Made by a program: the position numbers and the translations under genes
Assembly: GCA_902462495.1 (NCBI GenBank)
Contig: CABQCC010000049.1
Coordinates: 1 to 11,518, forward strand
Direction: 5' to 3'
Length of the DNA stretch: 11,518 nucleotides
DNA from: an uncultured Eubacterium sp.
GTDB lineage: Bacteria; Bacillota; Clostridia; Oscillospirales; Acutalibacteraceae
Shown here: piece after piece, positions 1 to 5,477 of the stretch
How positions within the stretch are numbered: the first letter of the stretch is position 1
Layout of the letters: each line of letters begins with the position of its first letter
Notes under the pieces: model-generated
Databases searched by the model: none
The model's input: the letters and a program-made list of their open reading frames with translations, nothing else
Told to the model about the DNA's origin: nothing

Positions 1-137
1 TATTCTCAACGACCCTGAAACAAAGGCAGTTCACATCAGAGGGTGTTCATTGTATTTGTTATTTGTATATTTTGGATGTTGTTCTTAATTAAATCGATTT
101 ATATGGTTTTGTATGCTTTTGTTGTGAGCAGGGGCTT

Positions 138-386
138 TTATACCGCTATGCAAAATTCGTATGTAATCGGCTGAAGTTGGTTATTTTTAGCCCAATTTGT
201 ACGCTGAAATTGCACAGTTCGTACAGGACACATTACATTGACCATCTGACCGCCGACAGAACCGGCTTGCTTAGAAGTAAGGTCGCCGTTGTAGCCCTGC
301 TTAAGGTTAACACCAACCTCGTTAGCTGCTTCCATCTTGAAGCGGTTGAGAGCGTCCTTAGCCTCTGGAACTGTGTTCTTTGCCAT
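138..386 (-). CDS. Alpha/beta-type small acid-soluble spore protein with aberrant C-terminus
   Basis: Proteins of this family coat DNA in dormant spores, protect it from UV and are degraded by the GPR protease at germination. The 82-residue product matches the family through residue 49: an N-terminal VPEAKDALNRFK segment, a GPR-like cleavage region (FKMEAANEVG, 16-25), and the conserved GYNGDLTSKQAGSVGGQMV block (31-49). Family members normally continue with K-R/K-M-I and a short helix, ending near residue 60-65. Here residue 50 onward is an unrelated 33-residue tail containing two cysteines (53, 79). I read the other two frames after residue 49 and neither restores the usual ending, so a simple frameshift is excluded. 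The ATG at 386 is preferred to upstream in-frame starts because GAGGTG lies about nine bases before it and the conserved domain begins there. No terminator is seen downstream. Identity is sure; whether the protein works is not. Confidence 0.88.
   Translation of the reverse strand: MAKNTVPEAKDALNRFKMEAANEVGVNLKQGYNGDLTSKQAGSVGGQMVNVMCPVRTVQFQRTNWAKNNQLQPITYEFCIAV
149..223. repeat. Three degenerate copies of a 13-bp motif in the spore-protein tail
   Basis: Copies on the plus strand are TGCAAAATTCGTA (149-161), AGCCCAATTTGTA (189-201) and TGCACAGTTCGTA (211-223). They lie entirely in the non-conserved tail of the spore-protein gene. An ATGTAAT/ATTACAT inverted pair (161-167 and 232-238) brackets most of the region, with its right arm touching the point where family similarity ends. 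The copies are imperfect and short, so this is a weak call. Confidence 0.3.
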
Positions 387-438
387 TGTTGATACACCTC
401 GCTTATTGATATTTGCAAAGGCGTGTGTTGTACAAAAA

Positions 439-476
439 CGCTTTCGCCCTTGCAAAACATCACTTTCACCTTGCAA
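439..476. repeat. Pair of imperfect direct repeats upstream of the spore-protein gene
   Basis: Plus-strand copies are CGCTTTCGCCCTTGCAA (439-455) and CACTTTCACCTTGCAA (461-476), spaced about two helical turns apart. They lie 53-90 bases upstream of the spore-protein start codon. That position suits a regulator site or promoter region, but I could not identify a convincing forespore sigma-G promoter here. Confidence 0.35.
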
Positions 477-574
477 GTTTATTTTGTGTATCGTATTCGA
501 TTTTACAACTGAAAAATTTTTACAATTATTATTAATAAATTTGAATGTAAAAAGCATTCGTTTTGGCTAATATA

Positions 575-603
575 TTGACATAAAAATATCCGTATGATAC
601 GAT
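575..603 (+). promoter_or_regulatory. Sigma-A-type promoter for the P-loop kinase gene
   Basis: The -35 box is TTGACA at 575-580 and the -10 box is TACGAT at 598-603, separated by 17 bases. It is 36 bases upstream of the kinase ATG. A small inverted repeat, GAATG (543-547) with CATTC (555-559), sits just upstream of the -35 box. Confidence 0.7.
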
Positions 604-639
604 GAATTTAGATTCAAATTTTCAGAGTTGAGGCTAAAT

Positions 640-1140
640 ATGGCAGATACAATCATAATAATCAGAGGTAATTCAGGTAGCGGCAAAACAACCGTTGCAA
701 ATAAATTGTGTGATGAGTTGGGTGCAGAATGTATGTTGCTTTCTCAAGATTTTATCAGGAGAGATGTATTGCACACAAAAGATGGTGAAAACAGTATAGC
801 TGTTGATTTGCTAAAGGATTTAATCTTATTTGGAAAGAAACATAATAGTATAATTATTCTTGAAGGCATATTGAATTCTGTTTGGTACGAGTCGTTGTTT
901 AATTTGATTCAAAAAAATTTTAATAGCATTTATACATATTACTATGACATACCGTTTGATGAAACAGTTAAAAGATTTCAAACTAAAAGTAACGTGAGCT
1001 ATACCGAACAAGATATGAAGCGTTGGTGGAATGAAAAGGATTTGCTGGGATTTGATAATGAAAAAGTTATTTCAAAAGATATGTCTGCAGATAATACTGT
1101 TAAAATGATATTGAAGAATTGTACGAAAAATATCAGTTGA
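640..1140 (+). CDS. P-loop kinase-like NTPase of the AAA_33/zeta-toxin-like group
   Basis: A 166-residue cytoplasmic P-loop protein, probably a small-molecule phosphotransferase. The Walker A motif GNSGSGKT is at residues 10-17. A hydrophobic strand ending in an acidic residue (IIILEG, 71-76) fits a Walker B-like site. A DIPFDETVKR segment (103-112) followed by a basic region and RWW (128-130) resembles the lid part of nucleotide or uridine kinase-like folds. Similar Firmicutes proteins are usually annotated as kinase, uridine kinase or zeta-toxin-like; the substrate is unknown. I chose the ATG at 640 over the in-frame TTG at 628 because GAGG at 630-633 sits six bases before the ATG and overlaps that TTG. 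No antitoxin-like small gene lies next to it, which argues against a zeta-type toxin-antitoxin pair. It appears monocistronic. Confidence 0.8.
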   Translation: MADTIIIIRGNSGSGKTTVANKLCDELGAECMLLSQDFIRRDVLHTKDGENSIAVDLLKDLILFGKKHNSIIILEGILNSVWYESLFNLIQKNFNSIYTYYYDIPFDETVKRFQTKSNVSYTEQDMKRWWNEKDLLGFDNEKVISKDMSADNTVKMILKNCTKNIS

Positions 1141-1202
1141 TATGCAATTATGTTTTGATTTTGTAATGCTTGTTATGTTGGGCAGTTGTTTTATCAAATT
1201 AA

Positions 1203-1237
1203 AACAGCCGCTACTGTTTTTGCAGATCACGGCTGTT
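1203..1237 (-). terminator. Rho-independent terminator of the 4Fe-4S/cupin operon
   Basis: AACAGCCG (1203-1210) pairs with CGGCTGTT (1230-1237); an inner CTG/CAG pairing shortens the loop. Read on the minus strand it begins six bases after the cupin stop codon and is followed by TTTTAATTT, the expected U-rich tail. Read on the plus strand the tail is poor, so it mainly serves the minus-strand operon. Confidence 0.75.
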
Positions 1238-1242
1238 GGAAT

Positions 1243-1587
1243 TTATTTAATTTCAAGTGGGAAAACTACTGTTAAAAGCATTTTGAAATCAGTTGGAGCA
1301 TAGACTGCGTGAGGCTTTTTAGCAGGCATAACAATAGCTTCTCCTGCGTTGCAGAGATACACCTTACCGTCAACAGTGAACTGTCCTGTTCCCTCCAAAA
1401 CGGTTACCATTGCATCACCTGTTGAGTCGTGTGTGCCGATTCCCTCACCCTGTGAAAAGGCGAACAGCGTTACGCTGACAGCACTGTTTTGTGCCAAGGT
1501 TTTGCTGACCACTTGCCCTGCCTGTACCTCTACCTGTTGCGCAAGAGCAAAAACTTCCTCGTGATTTACATTTTTGATAAATGCCAT
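1243..1587 (-). CDS. Small single-domain cupin protein
   Basis: A 114-residue protein with one cupin_2-type beta barrel. The first motif lies around residues 47-66 (GEGIGTHDSTGDAMVTVLEG), with one clear metal-ligand histidine (His53) and a serine and acidic residues where classical cupins carry a second His and Glu. The second motif GEAIVMPAKKPHAV (82-95) contributes His93. Metal binding may therefore be weak or altered. The start at 1587 is supported by AGGAGG nine bases upstream, which overlaps the stop codon of the preceding 4Fe-4S gene; the two are clearly one operon. Small cupins with this VLEGTGQFTVDGK pattern are common in anaerobes next to redox or Fe-S genes. No enzymatic reaction can be assigned; a redox, sugar or metal sensing role would be inference. 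Confidence 0.85.
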   Translation of the reverse strand: MAFIKNVNHEEVFALAQQVEVQAGQVVSKTLAQNSAVSVTLFAFSQGEGIGTHDSTGDAMVTVLEGTGQFTVDGKVYLCNAGEAIVMPAKKPHAVYAPTDFKMLLTVVFPLEIK

Positions 1588-1599
1588 TGATTTATCCTC

Positions 1600-2289
1600 C
1601 TATGATAATATTTTTCCGTCGGTTGAGATTGTTACTACCTGCCATGGAATGAACTTTCCGCTGTTTTGAAGTGCTGTCTTAACTGCGTGTTCGATACCTC
1701 CGCAGCAGGGCACCTCCATTCTTACAACGGTTACGCTTTTGATATTATTTTTTTCGATAATTGCAGTTAATTTATCTGTGTAGTCAACATCATCAAGCTT
1801 CGGACAGCCTATAAGAGTAACCTTGTTTTTGATGAAATCGTTGTGGAAATTGCCGTAGGCATAAGCCGAGCAATCAGCGGCAACAAGAAGATTTGCACCA
1901 TCAAAATAAGGTGCATTAATCGGCACAAGCTTAATTTGAACAGGCCATTGAGAAAGCTGACTTGATACGAAAAGATCGGTATTATCTATTTCCTTTTCGT
2001 GATTTATACTCATTGAGCGTGAACCGGGACAACCTGAATGAAGCTTTTGCTTTGATTTTTGACTTGCTTTAACTGCCGCCTCGTCATAAGCCGGAGCCTC
2101 ACGCATTTCAAAGGAAATTGCGTCAACAGGACAGGTGGGTAAGCAATCGCCCAAGCCATCGCAATAATCCTCTCTTGTGAGAACGGCTTTGCCGTTTACC
2201 ATTTCTATTGCGCCTTCATGGCAGGCAGATGCACAGGCACCGCAACCGTTACATTTTTCTTTATTTATCTTAATGATTTTTCTAATCAT
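1600..2289 (-). CDS. Ferredoxin-like protein with two 4Fe-4S motifs and a Cys-rich C-terminal domain
   Basis: A 229-residue cytoplasmic iron-sulfur protein, probably an electron carrier or redox-linked protein. The first cluster motif is Cys13-x2-Cys16-x2-Cys19-x3-Cys23. The second is a variant, Cys43-x5-Cys49-x3-Cys53-Pro, with a CDGLGDC loop. A roughly 50-residue linker contains GCPGS. The C-terminal half (about 128-229) has three further cysteine sites: AADCSAYAYG, IGCPKLDD and VPCCGG. They are spaced like ligands or redox-active cysteines in an alpha/beta domain. The ATG at 2289 is chosen over an upstream in-frame ATG at 2337 because AAGGAAG lies six to eight bases before it and similarity to ferredoxins starts here; the upstream ATG also lies upstream of the -10 box. 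It is first in an operon with the cupin gene. The family is familiar in Clostridia, but the electron partner is unknown. Confidence 0.85.
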   Translation of the reverse strand: MIRKIIKINKEKCNGCGACASACHEGAIEMVNGKAVLTREDYCDGLGDCLPTCPVDAISFEMREAPAYDEAAVKASQKSKQKLHSGCPGSRSMSINHEKEIDNTDLFVSSQLSQWPVQIKLVPINAPYFDGANLLVAADCSAYAYGNFHNDFIKNKVTLIGCPKLDDVDYTDKLTAIIEKNNIKSVTVVRMEVPCCGGIEHAVKTALQNSGKFIPWQVVTISTDGKILS

Positions 2290-2320
2290 TTTAATCTTCC
2301 TTTCTTGATTTGATAGCCTC

Positions 2321-2349
2321 ATTATACTATAAATCATACTGATTTTCTA
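2321..2349 (-). promoter_or_regulatory. Promoter of the 4Fe-4S/cupin operon
   Basis: On the minus strand, TATAAT (2326-2321) is preceded after 17 bases by TAGAAA (2349-2344), which matches four of six positions of the -35 consensus. The -10 box is 32 bases upstream of the chosen ATG. Confidence 0.55.
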
Positions 2350-2358
2350 CCGATTTTC
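2341..2358. repeat. GATTTTC direct repeats at the -35 region
   Basis: Two exact GATTTTC copies (2341-2347 and 2352-2358) have an 11-base period, about one helical turn. They overlap the -35 box of the 4Fe-4S operon promoter, so they could be a regulator site. The sequence is AT-rich and short. Confidence 0.3.
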
Positions 2359-2380
2359 GATAAAAAATACGAGGTATGTT

Positions 2381-2485
2381 ATGGAAAGAAAGCAATATAA
2401 AATAAGTATTATTCAGCACATAAATGCTTACAAAAAAGTAAATTTAATGAAAAATCACTCAACGATTTCACTTTCCTTTGCGTGA
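2381..2485 (+). CDS. Possible 34-residue small ORF
   Basis: An ATG at 2381 is preceded by GAGG (2371-2374) with six bases of spacing, and the frame runs 34 codons to a TGA. The product is basic and starts MERKQYKIS. I recognise no family and no clear promoter before it. It lies in an otherwise gene-free stretch, so it may be a small gene, the remnant of one, or chance. Confidence 0.2.
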   Translation: MERKQYKISIIQHINAYKKVNLMKNHSTISLSFA

Positions 2486-2722
2486 AACCTGATACCGTTA
2501 CAACACGCCTCAACAATTACATTTCAATAGTGTAAATTTTCAATCTTTACATTATTGTATATTACTTAAAATTTATTGTCAATTGTAGAAATAAAAGCGT
2601 TCGTTATGCCTTTTTTACTGTCAATTAATTCGCAATATTTTTCTTTTTTGGACTTGACTTTTAATAGTTAGTCTTTCTTACTTTTGCGAAAAATATGATG
2701 TTTTATTAACTTGATTAAAATA

Positions 2723-2750
2723 TTGACATTTGCTATACTGAGTCTATATT
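2723..2750 (+). promoter_or_regulatory. Promoter of the membrane-anchored protein gene
   Basis: TTGACA (2723-2728) and TATATT (2745-2750) are 16 bases apart, 21 bases upstream of the ATG. The ten bases around the -35 box, ATATTGACAT, are identical to those of the kinase promoter at 572-581. Confidence 0.65.
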
Positions 2751-2771
2751 AATTTAAACGAAGGTAAATAT

Positions 2772-3296
2772 ATGTTTGAAAAGTTTAGAAAACTCGGAAA
2801 CAAAGGAATTTATCTTAGCATAGCATTCATTATAATATTGTTCGCAATAATTTGGGGAATATTGTCAATTAACACTGGAGAGAAAACACCTGTAGAAAGT
2901 CAACGAGTTTATGAAGAGATTATAAATTTAGGATATGAACCAATTGATACGACATCATTATATATTGAAGATGATTCAAATTTGCAAAAGAGTGTAACAA
3001 TTGACAACAAAAAAATCCGTTTTGATTTCTTTGAATTTGATAATGACAATAGTGCAATTAATGTATATAACCATGCTTGTTCTCAAATGCACATTTATCA
3101 AAGTGGTGATATGATTGAACGAGATGAGGGCTATAATAACTATTCCATGTATTCCTTGAAGTCAAAAGGAGTATATTATATAACAATTCGAGTTGGAAAT
3201 ACCGCTCTATATGCTTATTGTGATGAAGAGTATAAAAGTGAACTGGACACAATATTGTTATCTATTGATTATGATTCTTCAACTAAAAATAAATAG
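2772..3296 (+). CDS. Membrane-anchored extracytoplasmic protein, unknown function
   Basis: A 174-residue protein that I do not recognise. A basic N-terminus (FEKFRKLGNK) precedes one hydrophobic segment at about residues 13-33. There is no lipobox, so it is probably a signal anchor with the rest outside the cell. The 140-residue outer part is acidic and rich in Tyr, Asp and Asn. It alternates predicted strands (SVTIDNKKIRFDFFEF, 74-89; VYYITIRVGNTALYAYC, 134-150) with a helix around 94-106, a mixed alpha/beta fold. Two cysteines (103, 150) could form a disulfide. AAGG at 2761-2764 is the ribosome-binding site. It is flanked by its own promoter and a terminator, so it is a single-gene unit. 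Short anchored proteins of this form in Clostridia are often lineage-specific. Confidence 0.75.
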   Translation: MFEKFRKLGNKGIYLSIAFIIILFAIIWGILSINTGEKTPVESQRVYEEIINLGYEPIDTTSLYIEDDSNLQKSVTIDNKKIRFDFFEFDNDNSAINVYNHACSQMHIYQSGDMIERDEGYNNYSMYSLKSKGVYYITIRVGNTALYAYCDEEYKSELDTILLSIDYDSSTKNK

Positions 3297-3312
3297 TATT
3301 ACAACAAAAGGT

Positions 3313-3328
3313 GCTGTAAAAAAACAGC
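3313..3328 (+). other. Short GCTGT/ACAGC hairpin
   Basis: GCTGT (3313-3317) pairs with ACAGC (3324-3328) around an A6 loop, shortly after the stop at 3296 and just before the main terminator. It has no T-tract and may assist termination or protect the 3' end. Confidence 0.4.
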
Positions 3329-3339
3329 CTAATGAAAAT

Positions 3340-3378
3340 CCGGGATTCACGAAAAAGTGAGTCCCGGTTAGTTTTTGT
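3340..3378 (+). terminator. Rho-independent terminator after the membrane-anchored protein
   Basis: CCGGGATTCAC (3340-3350) pairs with GTGAGTCCCGG (3357-3367), giving 11 base pairs including one wobble around a GAAAAA loop, followed by TTAGTTTTTGTT. This is a strong terminator for the gene ending at 3296. Confidence 0.85.
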
Positions 3379-3554
3379 TAAAAATCAGACTGATGTTTGA
3401 TTTTTTGTGAAAAATTGTTGTTTTTTGGATATAACAAACCAAAGGTGTGGAGATTTACATCTTTGACATTAAAAACTTTTTAGTTTTTCTTATGCTGTTC
3501 GTTGTTCACTTGATAAAATTAAGTCAAAATATTTTTGTCGAGCGAAAAGACAAT

Positions 3555-4040
3555 TTAGAGTCCAAACATCGTTTTGCATATTCTTTTTCCGCAGGTGGTT
3601 TTAAAAATCTTGTCACAAGCATTTTGAACAGCCTGTTTTGAAAGATTTTCCTCATACATATTGACGAGAAAATCCGCTTCAACAAGAATTTGATAGTCAA
3701 TTTCGTCAATATTGTCATATGTATGATGATGCGCTATTAAATATTGTACTCGATTGGATACTTTGTCATCAAAGCCTAATTTTTCCAGCAATTGTTTTGC
3801 TATTGACGGTCCTTCTTTTTCCTGTAATTTTCCATTGCAGCTTCCGTATTTTTCTTCACAAATGTGAATTCCTATATCGTGGGTAAGTGCTGCGGTTTCA
3901 ATTATAAATAATGTTTCGTCGTCAACATTTTCTGCCTCGGCAATGAGTTTTGCATAGCTGTGAACTTTGCAAAAATGCTGAATTCTCTTTGCGTCACCGT
4001 TGTATAAATCTATCATTTCCAAATGCAGTTTGTTTATCAT
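3555..4040 (-). CDS. HD-domain hydrolase
   Basis: A 161-residue HD-superfamily protein, likely a metal-dependent phosphohydrolase acting on a nucleotide or similar substrate. Metal-ligand residues are in the classical order: His27 (KVHSYAK), His54-Asp55 (ALTHDIG), a histidine cluster His104-His106 (LIAHHHTYD) and Asp123 (VEADFLV). The region 60-80 carries Cys61 and Cys68, and two more cysteines lie near the C-terminus (141-155). AAAGGAAG lies seven to eight bases before the ATG. Immediately upstream, 24 bases away on the same strand, is the decayed tyrosine-phosphatase remnant. The two were probably once an operon. No dedicated promoter is obvious, so expression may depend on read-through from the MarR promoter. 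The substrate cannot be inferred. Confidence 0.85.
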   Translation of the reverse strand: MINKLHLEMIDLYNGDAKRIQHFCKVHSYAKLIAEAENVDDETLFIIETAALTHDIGIHICEEKYGSCNGKLQEKEGPSIAKQLLEKLGFDDKVSNRVQYLIAHHHTYDNIDEIDYQILVEADFLVNMYEENLSKQAVQNACDKIFKTTCGKRICKTMFGL

Positions 4041-4064
4041 TTTGATACTTCCTTTGAGTTCGTT

Positions 4065-4262
4065 TTATATTAAAGAATTCAGCAGTGCTTCGCAACCTTT
4101 GCGAATATCATTGTAGCACCTGTCAAAATCGCTTGTATACCAAGGGTCGGACACGCCTGCGGTGCTGTCGGTGTATTCCATCAGCTTGTGGATTTTGCCT
4201 TGAGGGTTGCCGATTCCGTTCTGAATTTCTTTCGTGCTTGTTGTCCTTGAGTTTTTTGTTAT
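4065..4262 (-). pseudogene. Remnant of low-molecular-weight protein-tyrosine-phosphatase
   Basis: The minus-strand frame ending at the TAA at 4067-4065 encodes a clear family C-terminus: GKIHKLMEYTD, then VSDPWYTSDFDRCYNDI, then KGCEALL. The DPWY motif carries the general-acid aspartate. Directly before it, in frame, is KNSRTTSTKEIQNG, which matches a much earlier part of the family (the strand following the catalytic loop, usually like SAATSTEEIGNP). About 45 residues that normally separate these two parts are missing, and the catalytic CX5R loop at the N-terminus is absent. A TAG at 4265-4263 closes the frame upstream. The gene therefore has an internal in-frame deletion and a lost 5' end and cannot be active. 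It lies between the membrane protein gene and the HD gene. Confidence 0.8.
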
Positions 4263-4288
4263 CTATACTCTATATGTTGTTTCAAATC

Positions 4289-4969
4289 TTAAAATAAAAG
4301 CTGAAGCCCCATTACGATAATCCACATATATGCACAGGTTTTCGGAATCATAAGCAAGCCAACCTTTGGTTTTGTTTTGCTGAACAATGTTACAGGGATG
4401 TAGCAGCCGAATGAAATGATGATTGCGGCAACCATTCTTGTCATATGAAGGTTGTTAGTGTTGCCTGAAATTGCGTAAAGAATGATTACACCGATACCTG
4501 TTACTGCAAAAACAGCGTTTCTGATAACGGAAAGCTTCATATTGCCTTCGTCTGAACACCAGTTGTTTTGCGGAAGAACGCAGATTATCATTCTGATGAT
4601 TGCGGAAATCCAAATCATTGCTTCAACTGCAACAGGTGCTGTCAATTCGGGGAATGTAAGCTTCCAGATATACAACAAAACAATGTAGAATGCTGTCATC
4701 GTGATTGATGAAACCTGCAAGCCGATGCCGAGTTGTTTTTTGATTTTGTCGTTGCTTCCGTGAACTGCTCTGATGATTCTCGGAACAAGGTGAATTGCAT
4801 CACCGCCACAAAGCGTCAATGTTAACACGCCGTACAAGATGAACAAAGGATTGCCCTTTGAAAATGCGAAGAACAAAATACCTGCGATTAAGTCGAAAAT
4901 CAAATATCCTGCGTCAAAAATTGCTTCCATAATATCGGGAATTTGCGGTTTGTATTTTTCGTTTGCCAT
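4289..4969 (-). CDS. Multi-pass membrane protein in operon with MarR regulator
   Basis: A 226-residue integral membrane protein with about seven hydrophobic segments (roughly 18-36, 41-55, 84-102, 113-131, 151-168, 177-195, 203-224). A GGDAIHLVPR motif (55-64) lies at the end of the second helix, with charged or metal-liganding residues at a membrane face. This loosely recalls the acidic and histidine motifs of small membrane hydrolases such as the YhhN/TMEM86 type, but I cannot assign it. The ATG at 4969 has GGAG eight to nine bases upstream; the in-frame TTG two codons earlier is rejected. It starts 44 bases after the MarR stop codon on the same strand with no terminator between, so it is probably the main target of that regulator. 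No transport or catalytic function is claimed. Confidence 0.75.
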   Translation of the reverse strand: MANEKYKPQIPDIMEAIFDAGYLIFDLIAGILFFAFSKGNPLFILYGVLTLTLCGGDAIHLVPRIIRAVHGSNDKIKKQLGIGLQVSSITMTAFYIVLLYIWKLTFPELTAPVAVEAMIWISAIIRMIICVLPQNNWCSDEGNMKLSVIRNAVFAVTGIGVIILYAISGNTNNLHMTRMVAAIIISFGCYIPVTLFSKTKPKVGLLMIPKTCAYMWIIVMGLQLLF

Positions 4970-5013
4970 AATCAAAACTCCTTTTTTACTTCAAATAACT
5001 AACATTCACGGTG

Positions 5014-5442
5014 TTATTTATTCTTTAAACAATCTTCTGCATTATTGCAGATTTTTTCAAATATATTCTTGAATGTTGCGATTTCCTCATCCGAAAATCC
5101 TTTGAGCACATCGTGGGCAAAACGCTTTTGCGTGTCGATACCCTCATAAATTATGCTTTTTGCATGTTCGGTCACAAAAATTTCTATGTGTTTTTTATTG
5201 CTTTTGCTCTGCTTCTTTTCAATCAAGCCTTTGCTTTCAAGCGATTTGAGCGAGGTCGAAACATGAGATTTTGTTGATTTGCGAATTTTGACAATGTCTG
5301 CCGCCGTGTTGAATTCGGGGTTGCCGTGCAAAAACATCAGTATATCATATTCCATTTGGGTCAAATCGTACTTGTCACAAATTGAACTTGTGAGCGATTC
5401 GTAATAGTCGGTAATTGTTTTGTGCCTGTCCCAAAAATACAT
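5014..5442 (-). CDS. MarR-family transcriptional regulator
   Basis: A 142-residue winged-helix regulator of the usual family length. The N-terminal dimerisation helix is followed by LTQMEYDILMFLHGNP (27-42), typical of MarR helix 2. The recognition helix is in STKSHVSTSLKSLESKGLI (56-74), and a wing follows (76-93) in which the usual DRR is replaced by SNKKH. The C-terminal helix (115-140) completes the dimer interface. The ATG at 5442 is preferred over upstream in-frame starts because AAGGAG (5455-5450) sits seven bases before it. It leads an operon with a membrane protein. A palindrome over its own transcription start suggests autorepression relieved by a small ligand, as is usual for the family. 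Confidence 0.88.
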   Translation of the reverse strand: MYFWDRHKTITDYYESLTSSICDKYDLTQMEYDILMFLHGNPEFNTAADIVKIRKSTKSHVSTSLKSLESKGLIEKKQSKSNKKHIEIFVTEHAKSIIYEGIDTQKRFAHDVLKGFSDEEIATFKNIFEKICNNAEDCLKNK

Positions 5443-5462
5443 ATCGTTACTCCTTGTCAATC

Positions 5463-5476
5463 GTTCTATTTAGAAC
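5463..5476. promoter_or_regulatory. Palindromic operator candidate at the marR transcription start
   Basis: GTTCTA and TAGAAC form a perfect inverted repeat with a two-base centre, immediately downstream of the -10 box of the marR promoter. A bound regulator would block initiation, so this is the best candidate MarR site. Confidence 0.6.
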
Positions 5477-5477
5477 T

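Larger units (their letters stand above)
2290..2771. other. AT-rich gene-poor intergenic stretch with inverted repeats
   Basis: This divergent intergenic region holds the promoters for both flanking genes and the doubtful small ORF at 2381. A 12-bp inverted repeat CAATAGTGTAAA/TTTACATTATTG (2525-2536 and 2546-2557) has one wobble pair. A nested pair lies further right: ATATTTTTC (2635-2643) with GAAAAATAT (2688-2696), enclosing GACT/AGTC. Neither hairpin has a proper U-tract, so operators or structured RNA are as likely as terminators. No protein-coding similarity is evident. Confidence 0.5.

Noticed and set aside
387..557. N-terminal extension of the spore protein
   Set aside because: The extension is not family-like, includes the direct repeats, and a good ribosome-binding site precedes the internal ATG at 386.
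640..1140. Zeta-type toxin of a toxin-antitoxin pair
   Set aside because: No adjacent small antitoxin gene exists and the gene has its own strong promoter; a kinase of unknown substrate is the safer call.
3471..3488. AAAAACT/AGTTTTT hairpin as terminator of the HD gene
   Set aside because: The stem is almost purely A-T with a four-base loop and lies over 60 bases past the stop codon; too weak to call.
3447..3641. Plus-strand GTG-started frame of 64 codons
   Set aside because: It overlaps the 3' end of the HD gene antisense, has no clear promoter, and its second half is the complement of real coding sequence.
4085..4297. Cysteine-rich plus-strand frame of 70 codons
   Set aside because: It is the antisense of the tyrosine-phosphatase remnant; the cysteine content is an artefact of the complementary frame.
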